Of a stretch of DNA of 64,000 nt, positions 46,090 through 54,949 are shown piece after piece. The notes under the pieces were generated by a model. The model searched no databases. It saw only the letters and a program-made list of their open reading frames with translations, and had not been told where the DNA came from. Location of the stretch: positions 558,001 through 622,000 of the forward strand of contig JBPOFM010000001.1 of assembly GCA_051252455.1 (NCBI GenBank), read 5' to 3'. Source of the DNA: JBPOFM01 sp051252455 (GTDB lineage Bacteria; Bacteroidota; Bacteroidia; Flavobacteriales; Flavobacteriaceae). Position numbers and translations under genes: made by a program. Position 1 is the stretch's first letter. Each line of letters opens with the position of its first letter.

Positions 46090-47031
46090 ATGCATTTAGA
46101 AAACTACATAAGCGATTTATTGTACCGTTACGATTGTGTAACTATTCCAGAATTTGGAGCTTTTTTGACACATAAAGTGTCTGCAAAAGTCCACGAAACT
46201 ACGCATGCTTTTTATCCACCAAAAAAAGTGGTGTCTTTTAATGAGCAGTTGCAACATAACGACGGGTTATTAGCTAGCTACATTACAGAAATTGAAAAGA
46301 TTCCGTATGAAGCTGCGATTCAAAAAATCAATAAACACGTTAAATCCATCAAATCTTATTTGGTAGAAGGGGAAACTCTGAACTTTCAAAATATTGGTGA
46401 TCTAATATTGAACAATGAAGGCAAGATGATTTTTGAACCTTCTTATCATGTCAATTATTTGACAGATTCATTTGGTTTGTCACAATTCACTTCAACTTCT
46501 GTCACTCGTGAAGTTTACAAAGAAGAGGTCGAAGAACTTGAGAAAGTCATTCCTATTTCGTTCACTCCAGAAAAACGTAAAACGGCACGTCCATTCTTAA
46601 AATATGCGGCTGTCGCTTTAATTGCGTTGACTGCTGGTGGATTTGTTGCTTCCAAATTTTATGTGGATCAAATTGAAACTCACAACCAATTGGCACAAGA
46701 AGAAGCCAATACCCAATTGGATGCTAAAGTACAGGAAGCGACATTTGTCATTGAAAACCCTTTACCCGCAGCTACTTTAAACGTTGACAAACAAACTGGA
46801 AATTATCACATCGTTGCTGGCGCTTATCGCGTGGAAGAAAATTCGATGAAAAAAGTGGAACAATTAAATGAATTAGGTTACAAAGCCCGAATGATTGGCG
46901 TGAATAAATATGGACTTCATGAAGTTGTGTACGCAAGCTATTCAACATCTGATGAAGCTGTGAATGCCTTACATCAAATTCGTCGTGAGCACAATGCTTC
47001 GGCTTGGTTGATGGTCAAAGAACTTAAATAA
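46090..47031 (+). CDS. CCDC81-type HU domain and SPOR domain protein
   Basis: 313 residues. The N-terminal ~135 residues match the prokaryotic HU-CCDC81 module, starting HLENYISDLLYRYDCVTIPEFGAFLT and including FNEQLQHNDGLLASYI, whose NDGLL is typical. A membrane helix follows (about 175-193, YAAVALIALTAGGFVASKF). A C-terminal SPOR domain (about 235-310, YHIVAGAYRVEENSMKKVEQL in part) is predicted to bind denuded septal peptidoglycan. The layout suggests a link between a cytoplasmic scaffold and the cell wall. It is common in Bacteroidota but functionally unstudied as far as I know. Confidence 0.85.
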   Translation: MHLENYISDLLYRYDCVTIPEFGAFLTHKVSAKVHETTHAFYPPKKVVSFNEQLQHNDGLLASYITEIEKIPYEAAIQKINKHVKSIKSYLVEGETLNFQNIGDLILNNEGKMIFEPSYHVNYLTDSFGLSQFTSTSVTREVYKEEVEELEKVIPISFTPEKRKTARPFLKYAAVALIALTAGGFVASKFYVDQIETHNQLAQEEANTQLDAKVQEATFVIENPLPAATLNVDKQTGNYHIVAGAYRVEENSMKKVEQLNELGYKARMIGVNKYGLHEVVYASYSTSDEAVNALHQIRREHNASAWLMVKELK

Positions 47032-47171
47032 CATCACCGAAGTACAGTTTAAAGTTGTTTCCCGATACTAATAATTGAAAATAAGTATTTTTCAATAAAT
47101 TCGTAGATCTAAACTGTGAAACAACATCTCATTAAATCGTAAATCGTTCTTCGTAAATCGCAATTCCACTG

Positions 47172-47179
47172 TATCTTTG
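47172..47179 (+). promoter_or_regulatory. Candidate thioesterase promoter, -7 box
   Basis: TATCTTTG, an exact -7 match 21 bases before the ATG at 47201. The in-frame TTG at 47177 lies inside this box, which argues against it as the start codon. Confidence 0.5.
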
Positions 47180-47200
47180 CACTTCATTAAAAAAAGACTA

Positions 47201-47710
47201 ATGGACGCAAAAACCCCAGAGCAATCTAAAACCATCATGACCGACTTGGTATTGCCAAGCGAAACAAACCCAATCAATAATCTTTTTGGAGGTGAATTAT
47301 TAGCGCGTATGGATAGAGCCGCCAGCATTGCAGCACGTCGTCACTCCCGTCGAATTGTGGTGACTGCTTCCGTGAATCACGTTGCATTTAATCGTTCGGT
47401 TCCATTAGGAAGTGTTGTGACTATTGAAGCGAAGGTTTCGAGAGCTTTCAAATCATCTATGGAAGTATTTATGGATGTGTGGATCGAAGATCGTGAATCA
47501 GGCTCTAGAGCGAAGGCCAATGAAGCCATTTATACCTTTGTAGCAGTAGATGAATCGGGACGACCTGTGGAAGTACCAGAACTGACTCCCGAAACTGACT
47601 TGGAGAAACAACGTTATGATGCCGCTTTACGTCGCAAACAATTAAGTTTGGTATTGGCTGGAAAAATGAAGCCGAATGAGGCTACGGAGTTGAAGGCGTT
47701 GTTTGAGTAG
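47201..47710 (+). CDS. Acyl-CoA thioesterase, hotdog fold
   Basis: 169 residues from the ATG at 47201. A single hotdog domain of the YciA/BFIT type has LPSETNPINNLFGGELLARMD, where the Asn-x-x-Phe-Gly-Gly segment is the catalytic region. VTASVNHVAFNRSVPLGSVV follows, with the late KANEAIYTFVAVDESG. It hydrolyses acyl-CoA to free acid and CoA in the cytoplasm; chain-length preference cannot be read from the sequence. It is monocistronic, with the hairpin repeat at 47742 after it. Confidence 0.88.
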   Translation: MDAKTPEQSKTIMTDLVLPSETNPINNLFGGELLARMDRAASIAARRHSRRIVVTASVNHVAFNRSVPLGSVVTIEAKVSRAFKSSMEVFMDVWIEDRESGSRAKANEAIYTFVAVDESGRPVEVPELTPETDLEKQRYDAALRRKQLSLVLAGKMKPNEATELKALFE

Positions 47711-47741
47711 ATTTGAATTCTTTTAATTATATACCATAAAA

Positions 47742-47759
47742 TTCCTGCTTTCGCAGGAA
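47742..47759. repeat. REP-like 18-bp hairpin, copy 5
   Basis: TTCCTGCTTTCGCAGGAA, a perfect 7-bp stem flanked by AAAA and TTTT. It lies between two convergent genes and is well placed to work as a bidirectional terminator. It is the cleanest copy of the family. Confidence 0.8.
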
Positions 47760-47761
47760 TT

Positions 47762-49027
47762 TTACATTTTATAAATCCAACCCGAAGGATCTTGAGTCTG
47801 CGATGCGCTTCCAACCACTTTAAAAATACTAAAGCTCAAAATAGTTTCATTCTCACCTGCACTGGTAAATACTTCACCTATAAATTGTTTGGTCTCTACC
47901 TTATCGCCTTTTTTGACATAGACTTTCGACAGATTTTTATAGGCCGTAAAATAATTTCCGTGCTGAATCAAAACCGTTGGATTTCCTGTTTTGCTGGCAA
48001 TGACAGCCCTAACCGTTCCTTGAAAAACAGCTCTCACTTTTGAGTTTTGTTCTGTAGCGATTCGCACACCATTACTCTGAATACTGATGGATGGGTCAAT
48101 TGGTGACGGCTGCGTACCATAATGGGTTTTGACAACACCTTTTTCAACTGGCCAAGACAGTTTTCCTTTATTGGCTTCAAAATTTACTGCCAAGGCTTTT
48201 GCTTCTGGTGTGAGTGCAAAACCGGTTGATTTTTTAGAAGACGTCGTCGTCGTTGATTTGTTGTTTTTATTCGCAATTCTGTTCGCTTCAGCAATCGCCT
48301 CTTGAATCAAACGCTCAATTTCACGATCGATCCTATCAGCTTCTTGTTTTTTTGTTTTGATTTGTGATGCGTAATTGCTCAAATTCTTTCGAATCGAAGC
48401 CACGAGTTCTTGTTGCTCTTTGATGTCTTTTTCAAGTTCTTGTTTGGCAATCCTGTTTTCCTCGATGAGTTTTTCCTTGTCTTTTTTCTGTTGAAGTAAA
48501 GATATATTCAGCTCTTGAAGCTTTTCCGTTTTACCCTTGATCTCATTCCCTTGTTGTTCTTGGTATTTGGTGTATTGCCTGATGTATTGCAAACGTTTGT
48601 AGGCTTGTTGAAAATTATCCGAAGACAACAAAAACATGACTCTGCTCTGTTCCGATTTGCTTTTATAGGACTTAACAACCATCGCTGCATAATCTTCTTT
48701 CAACTCCGTTAATTGATCTCTCAAGCTAGAGATTTCTTTCTGATTGGTGTTGATTTCGCGTGTCAGCAAATTAGCCTGATCGTTGGTTATTTTAATCAGG
48801 TTTTGTCTCACGCGAACTTTATTGTTCAAGTCTTCCACCAATGAGACCATTGATTTTTCCTTCTTCTTGTCCGAAGTCAACAAGACATTATACTGCTTTA
48901 TTTCTTTTAAAATTTCTTGACGACGCGCTTCGAGCTCCTGCTGTTTTTTGCTTTGTGCCTGCAAGGTTGTAAAACCAAAAAGCATCAGGAGAATAAAGAT
49001 GATATGGGTTGGTTGCTGTAATTTCAT
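47762..49027 (-). CDS. EnvC/NlpD-like murein hydrolase activator (M23 fold)
   Basis: 421 residues. A signal peptide is followed by ~240 residues of coiled coil, Lys/Glu/Gln-rich (KKQQELEARRQEILKEIKQY onwards). A Ser/Thr linker (STTTTSSKKSTG) leads to a C-terminal LytM domain of ~130 residues. The LytM zinc ligands look incomplete (e.g. QSNGVRIATEQ and LIQHGNYFTAY), as in the activator EnvC rather than an active peptidase. It is the last gene of the flippase-dut-nucleotidyltransferase-TPR-DUF4292 series and overlaps DUF4292 by 4 bases. Confidence 0.87.
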   Translation of the reverse strand: MKLQQPTHIIFILLMLFGFTTLQAQSKKQQELEARRQEILKEIKQYNVLLTSDKKKEKSMVSLVEDLNNKVRVRQNLIKITNDQANLLTREINTNQKEISSLRDQLTELKEDYAAMVVKSYKSKSEQSRVMFLLSSDNFQQAYKRLQYIRQYTKYQEQQGNEIKGKTEKLQELNISLLQQKKDKEKLIEENRIAKQELEKDIKEQQELVASIRKNLSNYASQIKTKKQEADRIDREIERLIQEAIAEANRIANKNNKSTTTTSSKKSTGFALTPEAKALAVNFEANKGKLSWPVEKGVVKTHYGTQPSPIDPSISIQSNGVRIATEQNSKVRAVFQGTVRAVIASKTGNPTVLIQHGNYFTAYKNLSKVYVKKGDKVETKQFIGEVFTSAGENETILSFSIFKVVGSASQTQDPSGWIYKM

Positions 49028-49797
49028 TTCAATTGGATTTCTTTGTATCCTTCAGGAATTTCAAATGGAAAACGCAGTTCTTCATTAAGACTGACGGATT
49101 TGAATTCCAAATCGATTTTCACTTCAGAATTGTCTTCCACAGCTACAATATTTACAATCTCTGGAACTATTTCTTTAGTGACTAATTGATATTTTTTATA
49201 ATCAACCTGCAAGAAACGTTTTTCTTCAGATTGCGATAATTGTTGTGAATTTAGTTTAAAATAACTAGGGTTGAATAAGTAGAAAATTTCGAAAACTGGC
49301 TTTTGATTTTCTGGACGTAATACGTAAGAAACTTCATTGTTTGAAACCACATAGGTGCCATTTGACAAATCGAAAAGGGTTTCTCCCAATAAAATATTCT
49401 GGACTTTGTTGAAATCCAATTCAATTCCCAACAATTCAGATAAAAGAGAAAAATCACCATCAAAATATTCGTTTTCCCATTTGTTATAATAACTCACTTT
49501 TTCAGGAGTAATCATGGCTCTTGCGACACCCAAAGGCGCGCTTAACCAGATGACTTTATCTTTTTCGATGCGAAGATTCACAGACACACCATTGGATTTA
49601 TCCCCATCGGTGAAATCTATTTTAACTTTGGCTTGAAGTGTTTTAAAATCTGCTGTTTGTTTCTGATTTTCCTTAATGATTTGCCTGGAAGACATCGATT
49701 CTTTAATAGTTCCAGTTGCTGTCAAGCTTTTTGTTGATTTACAACCTAAAAAACTGACAAGGATTAGAATCAAAAAAACATATTTTGAATAGGTCAT
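49024..49797 (-). CDS. DUF4292 lipoprotein
   Basis: 257 residues. The lipoprotein signal is MTYSKYVFLILILVSFLGC, with lipobox FLGC. The mature protein is beta-rich, with a DFKTLQAKVKIDFTDGD strand and a VSVNLRIEKDKVIWLSAPLGVARA segment that resembles LolA/LolB-type lipid-binding folds. It is recognised as the Bacteroidota DUF4292 family. Four-base overlaps with both neighbours (TPR upstream, EnvC-like downstream) show tight coupling. An outer-membrane assembly or lipoprotein-handling role is inference from fold and context. Confidence 0.78.
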   Translation of the reverse strand: MTYSKYVFLILILVSFLGCKSTKSLTATGTIKESMSSRQIIKENQKQTADFKTLQAKVKIDFTDGDKSNGVSVNLRIEKDKVIWLSAPLGVARAMITPEKVSYYNKWENEYFDGDFSLLSELLGIELDFNKVQNILLGETLFDLSNGTYVVSNNEVSYVLRPENQKPVFEIFYLFNPSYFKLNSQQLSQSEEKRFLQVDYKKYQLVTKEIVPEIVNIVAVEDNSEVKIDLEFKSVSLNEELRFPFEIPEGYKEIQLK

Positions 49798-51158
49798 TGC
49801 TGCTGTTTGGTTAAAGCTTCTGCCTTTTTAGCAAACGCTTGGGATTTGGGAATATTATTGTCGAGTTCATAGGCAACGCTCAATTGCGTATAAAAATCAC
49901 CTTCCATTTTAAGGTCATCAATAACGTAATCCAAGCCAGATTCCAGTCTATCGATTGCTTTTTTAGGCAAATTGAGTTTATTGTTGGCAACACCATTGAT
50001 TAAATATAGAATAGGCTGTGCTGGAAACAATTCCAAAGCTTCTTGGCTCCTTTTGGCTGCTTTGTCATCCATATTGAGATCCAATTGCAACAATAGCACA
50101 TCTTTAATAATAGCGAAGTTCTTTGGGTCTTGTTTTAAGGCTTCCTCGAAGTTATGGAGCGCTTTCGGTTTATCGTCCAGTTTGAGATAGTATTGACCTA
50201 ATTCTGTTAATGTTTTAGTGCTTTTTTCGGTGCCAACGAGCGAGGTCATTTCCATCAAATCCTTTTCATATTCTGGATTTTTTGAAACAAAATTTACAAA
50301 ATCATTAAACACTCTCGCTTTAGCTTCTGGAGTGATTTCTGGAGCTGTTAAGGCAATTCGCATCGATTCAATAGCCTTTGGCGTTTGATTGTCATCCAAA
50401 TAAAATTTATATAATGCCAAATGCACCAATTTGGAATTCGGACGTCTGTCTAATAGTTTTTTGGATAAGTCAAAAGCCTTCTTTGAGTCACCAGTTTCAC
50501 TATATCGATAAATGAGCCTTAAATACGCATCTTCGTTGTCAGGATTCGTTTTGACACGTGCTTCCAAATTTTCAATTCTGTCTTCATCTCGTCCTGTGAT
50601 ATTATAAATCTGGTTTCGAAGCACATCTCTATCCGGATTGATTCCGAATTCTTGATCCAATTGATCCAACAGCTTAATCGCGTCTTTGTATTCCTTGGAT
50701 TTTATATACAATTCTGCCAGATCCTGACGATAATCGGGATGGTATTTTACCAATTGCTTCACCGTTTTTATCGCTTTATCCGTATCGCCCTGAAGATTAT
50801 ACACTTCATATAATTGATCGAGGTACCATTCGTTTTCTGGTTCTTTGGAGACGGCTTTTTTAAGTACATTTTCAGCAGCACCATAATTTTTTAGAGCAAT
50901 GTAATTTTTGCCCAATTCGTAAAGCACGACAATTTTGGAATCGTCAAGTTTTTCGCACTTAAGAAGTGCATCTACAGCTCTTTGATAGTTTTCAATACCA
51001 TTTTGCTTCAGGGCTTCAAAAAAGCTCTCCTGAAACTTATCTTCCACATCACCCAGATCATCCGTGGGTTTTTTATTAAAATCAACTTGGGCATGGGTTA
51101 CCTGTGGAATGAAAATCATTCCAATGATTAAAATTAATATGTGAAGTTTTTGCTTCAT
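49794..51158 (-). CDS. Periplasmic tetratricopeptide repeat protein
   Basis: 454 residues from the ATG at 51158 (an ATG at 51188 would put 10 polar residues before the signal peptide). The signal peptide ends QVTHAQ. The rest is TPR repeats, roughly ten, e.g. VVLYELGKNYIALKNYGAAE and PDNEDAYLRLIYRYSETGD, of which the YxxLGxxY/AxxxL patterns are visible. It lies upstream of DUF4292 (4-base overlap) and is probably a scaffold for envelope proteins. Confidence 0.85.
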   Translation of the reverse strand: MKQKLHILILIIGMIFIPQVTHAQVDFNKKPTDDLGDVEDKFQESFFEALKQNGIENYQRAVDALLKCEKLDDSKIVVLYELGKNYIALKNYGAAENVLKKAVSKEPENEWYLDQLYEVYNLQGDTDKAIKTVKQLVKYHPDYRQDLAELYIKSKEYKDAIKLLDQLDQEFGINPDRDVLRNQIYNITGRDEDRIENLEARVKTNPDNEDAYLRLIYRYSETGDSKKAFDLSKKLLDRRPNSKLVHLALYKFYLDDNQTPKAIESMRIALTAPEITPEAKARVFNDFVNFVSKNPEYEKDLMEMTSLVGTEKSTKTLTELGQYYLKLDDKPKALHNFEEALKQDPKNFAIIKDVLLLQLDLNMDDKAAKRSQEALELFPAQPILYLINGVANNKLNLPKKAIDRLESGLDYVIDDLKMEGDFYTQLSVAYELDNNIPKSQAFAKKAEALTKQQQ

Positions 51159-51217
51159 TCTTTTTCCACTCTCAAAATCTTGAGACACGAATATGTGATT
51201 GACGAATTTCTTCTAGA

Positions 51218-51234
51218 TTCTTGCTTTCGTAGAA
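51218..51234. repeat. REP-like hairpin, copy 6 (degenerate)
   Basis: TTCTTGCTTTCGTAGAA, a 17-base relative of the family with a shortened stem, between the TPR start and the nucleotidyltransferase stop. Confidence 0.5.
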
Positions 51235-51239
51235 ATTAT

Positions 51240-52259
51240 TCACTCTAAAACCGAATAATCCCCAATGCTAATCGTCTTAAATTCACCATTATAATGTACG
51301 TGGTTACCAATCATCGCTTCGTCCAAATTAGCATTTTTAATTGTGCTATGCGTTTGAATTAGACTATTTTTAACGATTACATTTTCCAAAATGCAATTCG
51401 TTCCAATAGATACATTTGGTCCTACGGTTGAATTGTTTAAAACCACATTTTCAGCTATATAACAAGGCTCAATGATTTTTGAATTGTTCAATTTAACAGA
51501 GGAAGCAACCATTTGCTCTTCACCATCTTGTTGCAAAAAACCCAACATTCGTGAGTTCGTTTCTACAGTGACGGCTTTATTGCCACAGTCCATCCATTCG
51601 TCGACTTCGCCTGCTTTGAACGTCTTTCCATTAGCCATCATTTGTTTAATACCATCATTGATTTGGTATTCGCCACCGTTAATGATGTTATTGTCTAATA
51701 CGTGCTGCAACTCCTGTTTAAGAACGCCTACATCCTTAAAGTAGTATATTCCAATGACTGCTAAATCACTTACGAACTCTTTCGGTTTTTCAACTAGCTC
51801 TACAATTTCAGCATGATCATTCAATTTGACGACGCCATAAGCTTCAGGTTGGTCAACTTTTTTTACCCAGATAACAGCATCTGCATTCGGATCGAGGTTA
51901 AAATCTGCACGGATTAAAGTGTCTGCGTAAGCGATAACTGCTGGACCGGAAAGTGATTCTTTGGCACACATGATTGCGTGACCTGTGCCTAAAGGTTGAT
52001 CTTGTCTGTATATAGATGCTTTGGCACCTAAATCGGTTGCCAGTTTGGTCAAGCTTTGAACATCATCATCACCAAAAAATGCTGGATCACCAAGTATAAA
52101 GGCAATCTCTTCGATAGGTTGATTCAATACTTTTACAATATCCTTCACCAACCGATGCACTATGGGTTGTCCGGCAACTGGAATCAAAGGTTTTGGAACT
52201 GTTAGTGTGTGTGGTCGCAGTCGAGATCCTCGTCCTGCCATTGGTACAATTATTTTCAT
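51240..52259 (-). CDS. Sugar-phosphate nucleotidyltransferase with left-handed beta-helix tail
   Basis: 339 residues. The N-terminal nucleotidyltransferase domain has VPMAGRGSRLRPHTLTVPKPL, i.e. the GxGxRL...PKP loop, and the metal Asp in VIAYADTLI. The C-terminal ~90 residues have hexapeptide-type repeats (NSTVGPNVSIGTNCILENVIV region) typical of a left-handed beta helix. It makes an NDP-sugar, most like dTDP/UDP-glucose-type enzymes; the exact sugar is not determined. It is co-oriented with the flippase and dut and supplies a plausible envelope-glycan precursor. Confidence 0.88.
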   Translation of the reverse strand: MKIIVPMAGRGSRLRPHTLTVPKPLIPVAGQPIVHRLVKDIVKVLNQPIEEIAFILGDPAFFGDDDVQSLTKLATDLGAKASIYRQDQPLGTGHAIMCAKESLSGPAVIAYADTLIRADFNLDPNADAVIWVKKVDQPEAYGVVKLNDHAEIVELVEKPKEFVSDLAVIGIYYFKDVGVLKQELQHVLDNNIINGGEYQINDGIKQMMANGKTFKAGEVDEWMDCGNKAVTVETNSRMLGFLQQDGEEQMVASSVKLNNSKIIEPCYIAENVVLNNSTVGPNVSIGTNCILENVIVKNSLIQTHSTIKNANLDEAMIGNHVHYNGEFKTISIGDYSVLE

Positions 52260-52343
52260 GATATGTCCTATGAAAGGTATCTTTTTTAAAGTTAAATATT
52301 TCAGCTATTGATTAAACTTGATGAGCAATTATCAACCAAGAGG

Positions 52344-52361
52344 TCCCTGCCTTCGCAGGAA
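52344..52361. repeat. REP-like 18-bp hairpin, copy 7
   Basis: TCCCTGCCTTCGCAGGAA, with a 6-7-bp stem, between the nucleotidyltransferase start and the dut stop. Confidence 0.65.
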
Positions 52362-52365
52362 CTTG

Positions 52366-52800
52366 TTACATCTCTCCGGTACTCCCAAAACCACCTTCGC
52401 CTCTGGCCGTTTCAGTCAATTCTTCAGTATCTACCCATTCGGCACGCTCATGCTTTGCAATAACTAATTGAGCGATTCGTTCACCGTTGTTAATTGTAAA
52501 TTCTTCGTTTGACAAATTTACCAAGATGACTCCGATTTCACCTCTATAGTCTGCATCAATAGTGCCTGGCGCATTAAGAACTGTGACGCCCTTTTTAGCT
52601 GCTAAACCACTTCTAGGTCTCACTTGCGCTTCATAACCGATAGGAAGTTCTATAAATAAGCCTGTGCCGACAATGCTACGCTCTAAAGGTTTTAAAACTC
52701 TGGCTTCAGATAAATTAGCGCGCAAATCCATTCCTGCGGAAGCAATGGTCTCGTAATGTGGTAATTCGTGTGTTGATTTATTGATGATTTTAATGTCCAT
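52366..52800 (-). CDS. dut: dUTP diphosphatase
   Basis: Hydrolyses dUTP to dUMP and pyrophosphate, keeping uracil out of DNA. It has 144 residues and is a homotrimer by family. All five motifs are present: SAGMDLRA, RPRSGLAAKKG, NAPGTIDADYRGEIG, GERIAQLVI and the C-terminal RGEGGFGSTG lid. It lies 56 bases downstream of the flippase, an association common in Bacteroidota. Confidence 0.96.
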   Translation of the reverse strand: MDIKIINKSTHELPHYETIASAGMDLRANLSEARVLKPLERSIVGTGLFIELPIGYEAQVRPRSGLAAKKGVTVLNAPGTIDADYRGEIGVILVNLSNEEFTINNGERIAQLVIAKHERAEWVDTEELTETARGEGGFGSTGEM

Positions 52801-52856
52801 TATGCTTTTTTGTGATGAATTCTCGATTAGTTTAAGACGCTTCGTAAAGAAGCGTT

Positions 52857-54287
52857 TTATTTAGATATTAACAATTGTTTGATTTCCTTTTTTTCAAAAA
52901 GAAAAACAACACCCAAAAATACTAAAAGTAAAACAGTGCTAACAATGTAATTGTCATTAAATCCATAATAAGAAATTGCAGATATAATGGTTGCCAAAAT
53001 GAGATAACTACCGATTCGCAACACATCATAAGGGACTGGATAGTATTTTTTTCCCATCTGATAGGAAATGAGCATCATACTGCCATAGGCAAGTAAGGTT
53101 GCCCAAGCGGACGCCATGAATCCGATTTTTGGAATCATAATATAGTTGAATGCAATTGTGATAATGGCACCAACGATAGAAATATACATTCCAAAACGCG
53201 TTTTGTCGGTTAGTTTATACCAAATGGCCAAATTGAAATAAATACCTAAACATAAGTTTGCCAATAAAACAATCGGAACAATGTCGATAGCGATCCAATA
53301 AGATTCGTCCGGCACAATTAACTCTTTGAATAAATTGAGATACGCAACAGTGAACACAAACATTAGGCTGCCACAAATAACAAAGTATTTCATAATGCGA
53401 GCGTAAGTTTCTTTGGCATTCAATTCTTTTGCATGGTTGAAAAAGAAGGGTTCGGCGCCAAGTCGGAAAGCTTGTATAAAAATGGTCATAAAAACGGCGA
53501 TTTTATAACAACCACTATACGCACCATTGATGGATTTACCCAACATTTCTGGTAAGAGCCATTTGTCAAAATTCTCGTTGATGACATACGCTAATCCTGC
53601 GACCATAATCGGCAGTCCGTAATTTAATAGCTGCTTAAATATCGGCATGCTGAACTGCAATTTCGTCCTGAAAAAATAGGGAGACAACAATAAAAGCGTG
53701 GATATACTTGCCATGAGATTTGCCCAAAATATATATTGTACCAAATCATTCGGGTCGTAGCCCGGAAAGTCAATATTAAACTTCGGTATTGCCCAAAGAA
53801 AAAAGTAGTTCAAAATAACATAAATAGCAATATTAGTCAGTTTGATACCTGTGAATTTTATGGGTCTTCCGGTGGCTCGCAAATAAGCAAAGGGCGCTAC
53901 CACAAGTGCATCCAATACAAGGACCCCAATCAATAAATTGAAATAGGTTTGATTCAGATTGACCAATGCGGCCAATTCACTATTAAAAACAATTACTAGG
54001 GTTAAAAATAGAAGTGTGGTAACCGTCAAACTGATTAAGGTCGTCGAAAAGACCTTATCCTTTTCTTTATTCAGATTGAAGAATCGAAAAAAAGCTGTTT
54101 CCATTCCATAGGTCAACAAGACGTTGAAAAAGGCGGCATACACATAAAAGGTAGTATTGTCAGAATAACTTGCAGTTTCCAGTTCAACCGTATGCAACGG
54201 CACTAAAATAAAATTCATGAGCCTCGGTAAGACCGTCGCTAAACCATAAATTATTGTGTCCTTAAAAAAGGTTTTTATAGTACCCAA
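52857..54287 (-). CDS. Oligosaccharide/lipid flippase (polysaccharide biosynthesis family)
   Basis: 476 residues with 12-14 membrane segments. The N-terminal KDTIIYGLATVLPRLMNFILVPL segment is typical of the MOP/Wzx-like family. It should move lipid-linked glycans across the inner membrane. The start is TTG at 54287; relatives begin at this point and the next Met lies within the first membrane helix. A well-formed promoter just upstream allows only a ~13-base leader. It is the first gene of the envelope operon. Confidence 0.9.
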   Translation of the reverse strand: MGTIKTFFKDTIIYGLATVLPRLMNFILVPLHTVELETASYSDNTTFYVYAAFFNVLLTYGMETAFFRFFNLNKEKDKVFSTTLISLTVTTLLFLTLVIVFNSELAALVNLNQTYFNLLIGVLVLDALVVAPFAYLRATGRPIKFTGIKLTNIAIYVILNYFFLWAIPKFNIDFPGYDPNDLVQYIFWANLMASISTLLLLSPYFFRTKLQFSMPIFKQLLNYGLPIMVAGLAYVINENFDKWLLPEMLGKSINGAYSGCYKIAVFMTIFIQAFRLGAEPFFFNHAKELNAKETYARIMKYFVICGSLMFVFTVAYLNLFKELIVPDESYWIAIDIVPIVLLANLCLGIYFNLAIWYKLTDKTRFGMYISIVGAIITIAFNYIMIPKIGFMASAWATLLAYGSMMLISYQMGKKYYPVPYDVLRIGSYLILATIISAISYYGFNDNYIVSTVLLLVFLGVVFLFEKKEIKQLLISK

Positions 54288-54305
54288 AAGTTAAAAATTG
54301 AACCG

Positions 54306-54336
54306 CTAAAGTACAGTTTTATACAGCGATTTGCAA
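54306..54336 (-). promoter_or_regulatory. Promoter of the flippase operon
   Basis: On the minus strand: TTG (54336-54334), a 20-base spacer and TACTTTAG (54313-54306). The -7 box has the same TTTAG ending as the recA promoter. It supports the TTG start at 54287. Confidence 0.55.
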
Positions 54337-54344
54337 TATGATTA

Positions 54345-54848
54345 TTATTGCTTGTCAGGTGCGCCGGGATATTGTTGTGCTGGCTTTTCAATTACATTTT
54401 CAATTTTAAAGTATTTCTTCTCATTTTGATCCCTATAATTGACGACGCATTCGGAATCTTTCAATTCAAATGGTAACTTTTGATTGATTTTTGGAACTTG
54501 ATTGGCGTGTTCTTCTACTACTTCACTACTCATGACAATTGGTTTGGTGTTTAAATTGGTTCGAAACCTTCCAACATACAACTTATTATCTCCTAATGTT
54601 TTTTCTAATGGCGCAACTTTACCTCTAAAATAAACTGAATCCAATTGAATGCTTTCTGACAATTCAGACGAAAGTGGAATAAATAAATCCATCCCAGAAC
54701 CGCCTCCCTTAACTCCAGCAATCCACGTTTGGAAATAAACTTCTTTCAATTCAACAGGTGCTTTTTCTTGCAACTTTTGAGCCGTAGAGCAACCTGAAAA
54801 AAATAATAGAATTAGGGCTAAAATAGATAAACTCCTTAGGCGTTTCAT
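54345..54848 (-). CDS. Lipoprotein, paralogue of its upstream neighbour
   Basis: 167 residues. The lipoprotein signal has lipobox FSGC. The mature region contains VYFQTWIAGVKGGGSGMDLFIPL, an LDSVYFRG segment and SECVVNYRD. Each of these has a counterpart in the neighbouring lipoprotein (FQEWYAGIKVGGTGVNMFIP, VDSVFFRN, DECMIAYSE). The function is unknown; two beta-rich halves are likely. It is separated from its paralogue by a terminator, so it probably has its own promoter. Confidence 0.7.
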   Translation of the reverse strand: MKRLRSLSILALILLFFSGCSTAQKLQEKAPVELKEVYFQTWIAGVKGGGSGMDLFIPLSSELSESIQLDSVYFRGKVAPLEKTLGDNKLYVGRFRTNLNTKPIVMSSEVVEEHANQVPKINQKLPFELKDSECVVNYRDQNEKKYFKIENVIEKPAQQYPGAPDKQ

Positions 54849-54896
54849 AAAGTTAATTTTAGATATTAAAGATACTAAAACAAAAATTCATTCCAT

Positions 54897-54923
54897 AAAA
54901 AAAGCCCTACGGATAGTAAGGCT
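54897..54923 (-). terminator. Terminator of the upstream paralogous lipoprotein
   Basis: On the minus strand the stem AGCCTTAC/GTAGGGCT (one T-G pair) has a 5-base loop and is followed by seven T. Confidence 0.78.
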
Positions 54924-54949
54924 GTTAAATATAAATACGGGTTTAAAAT

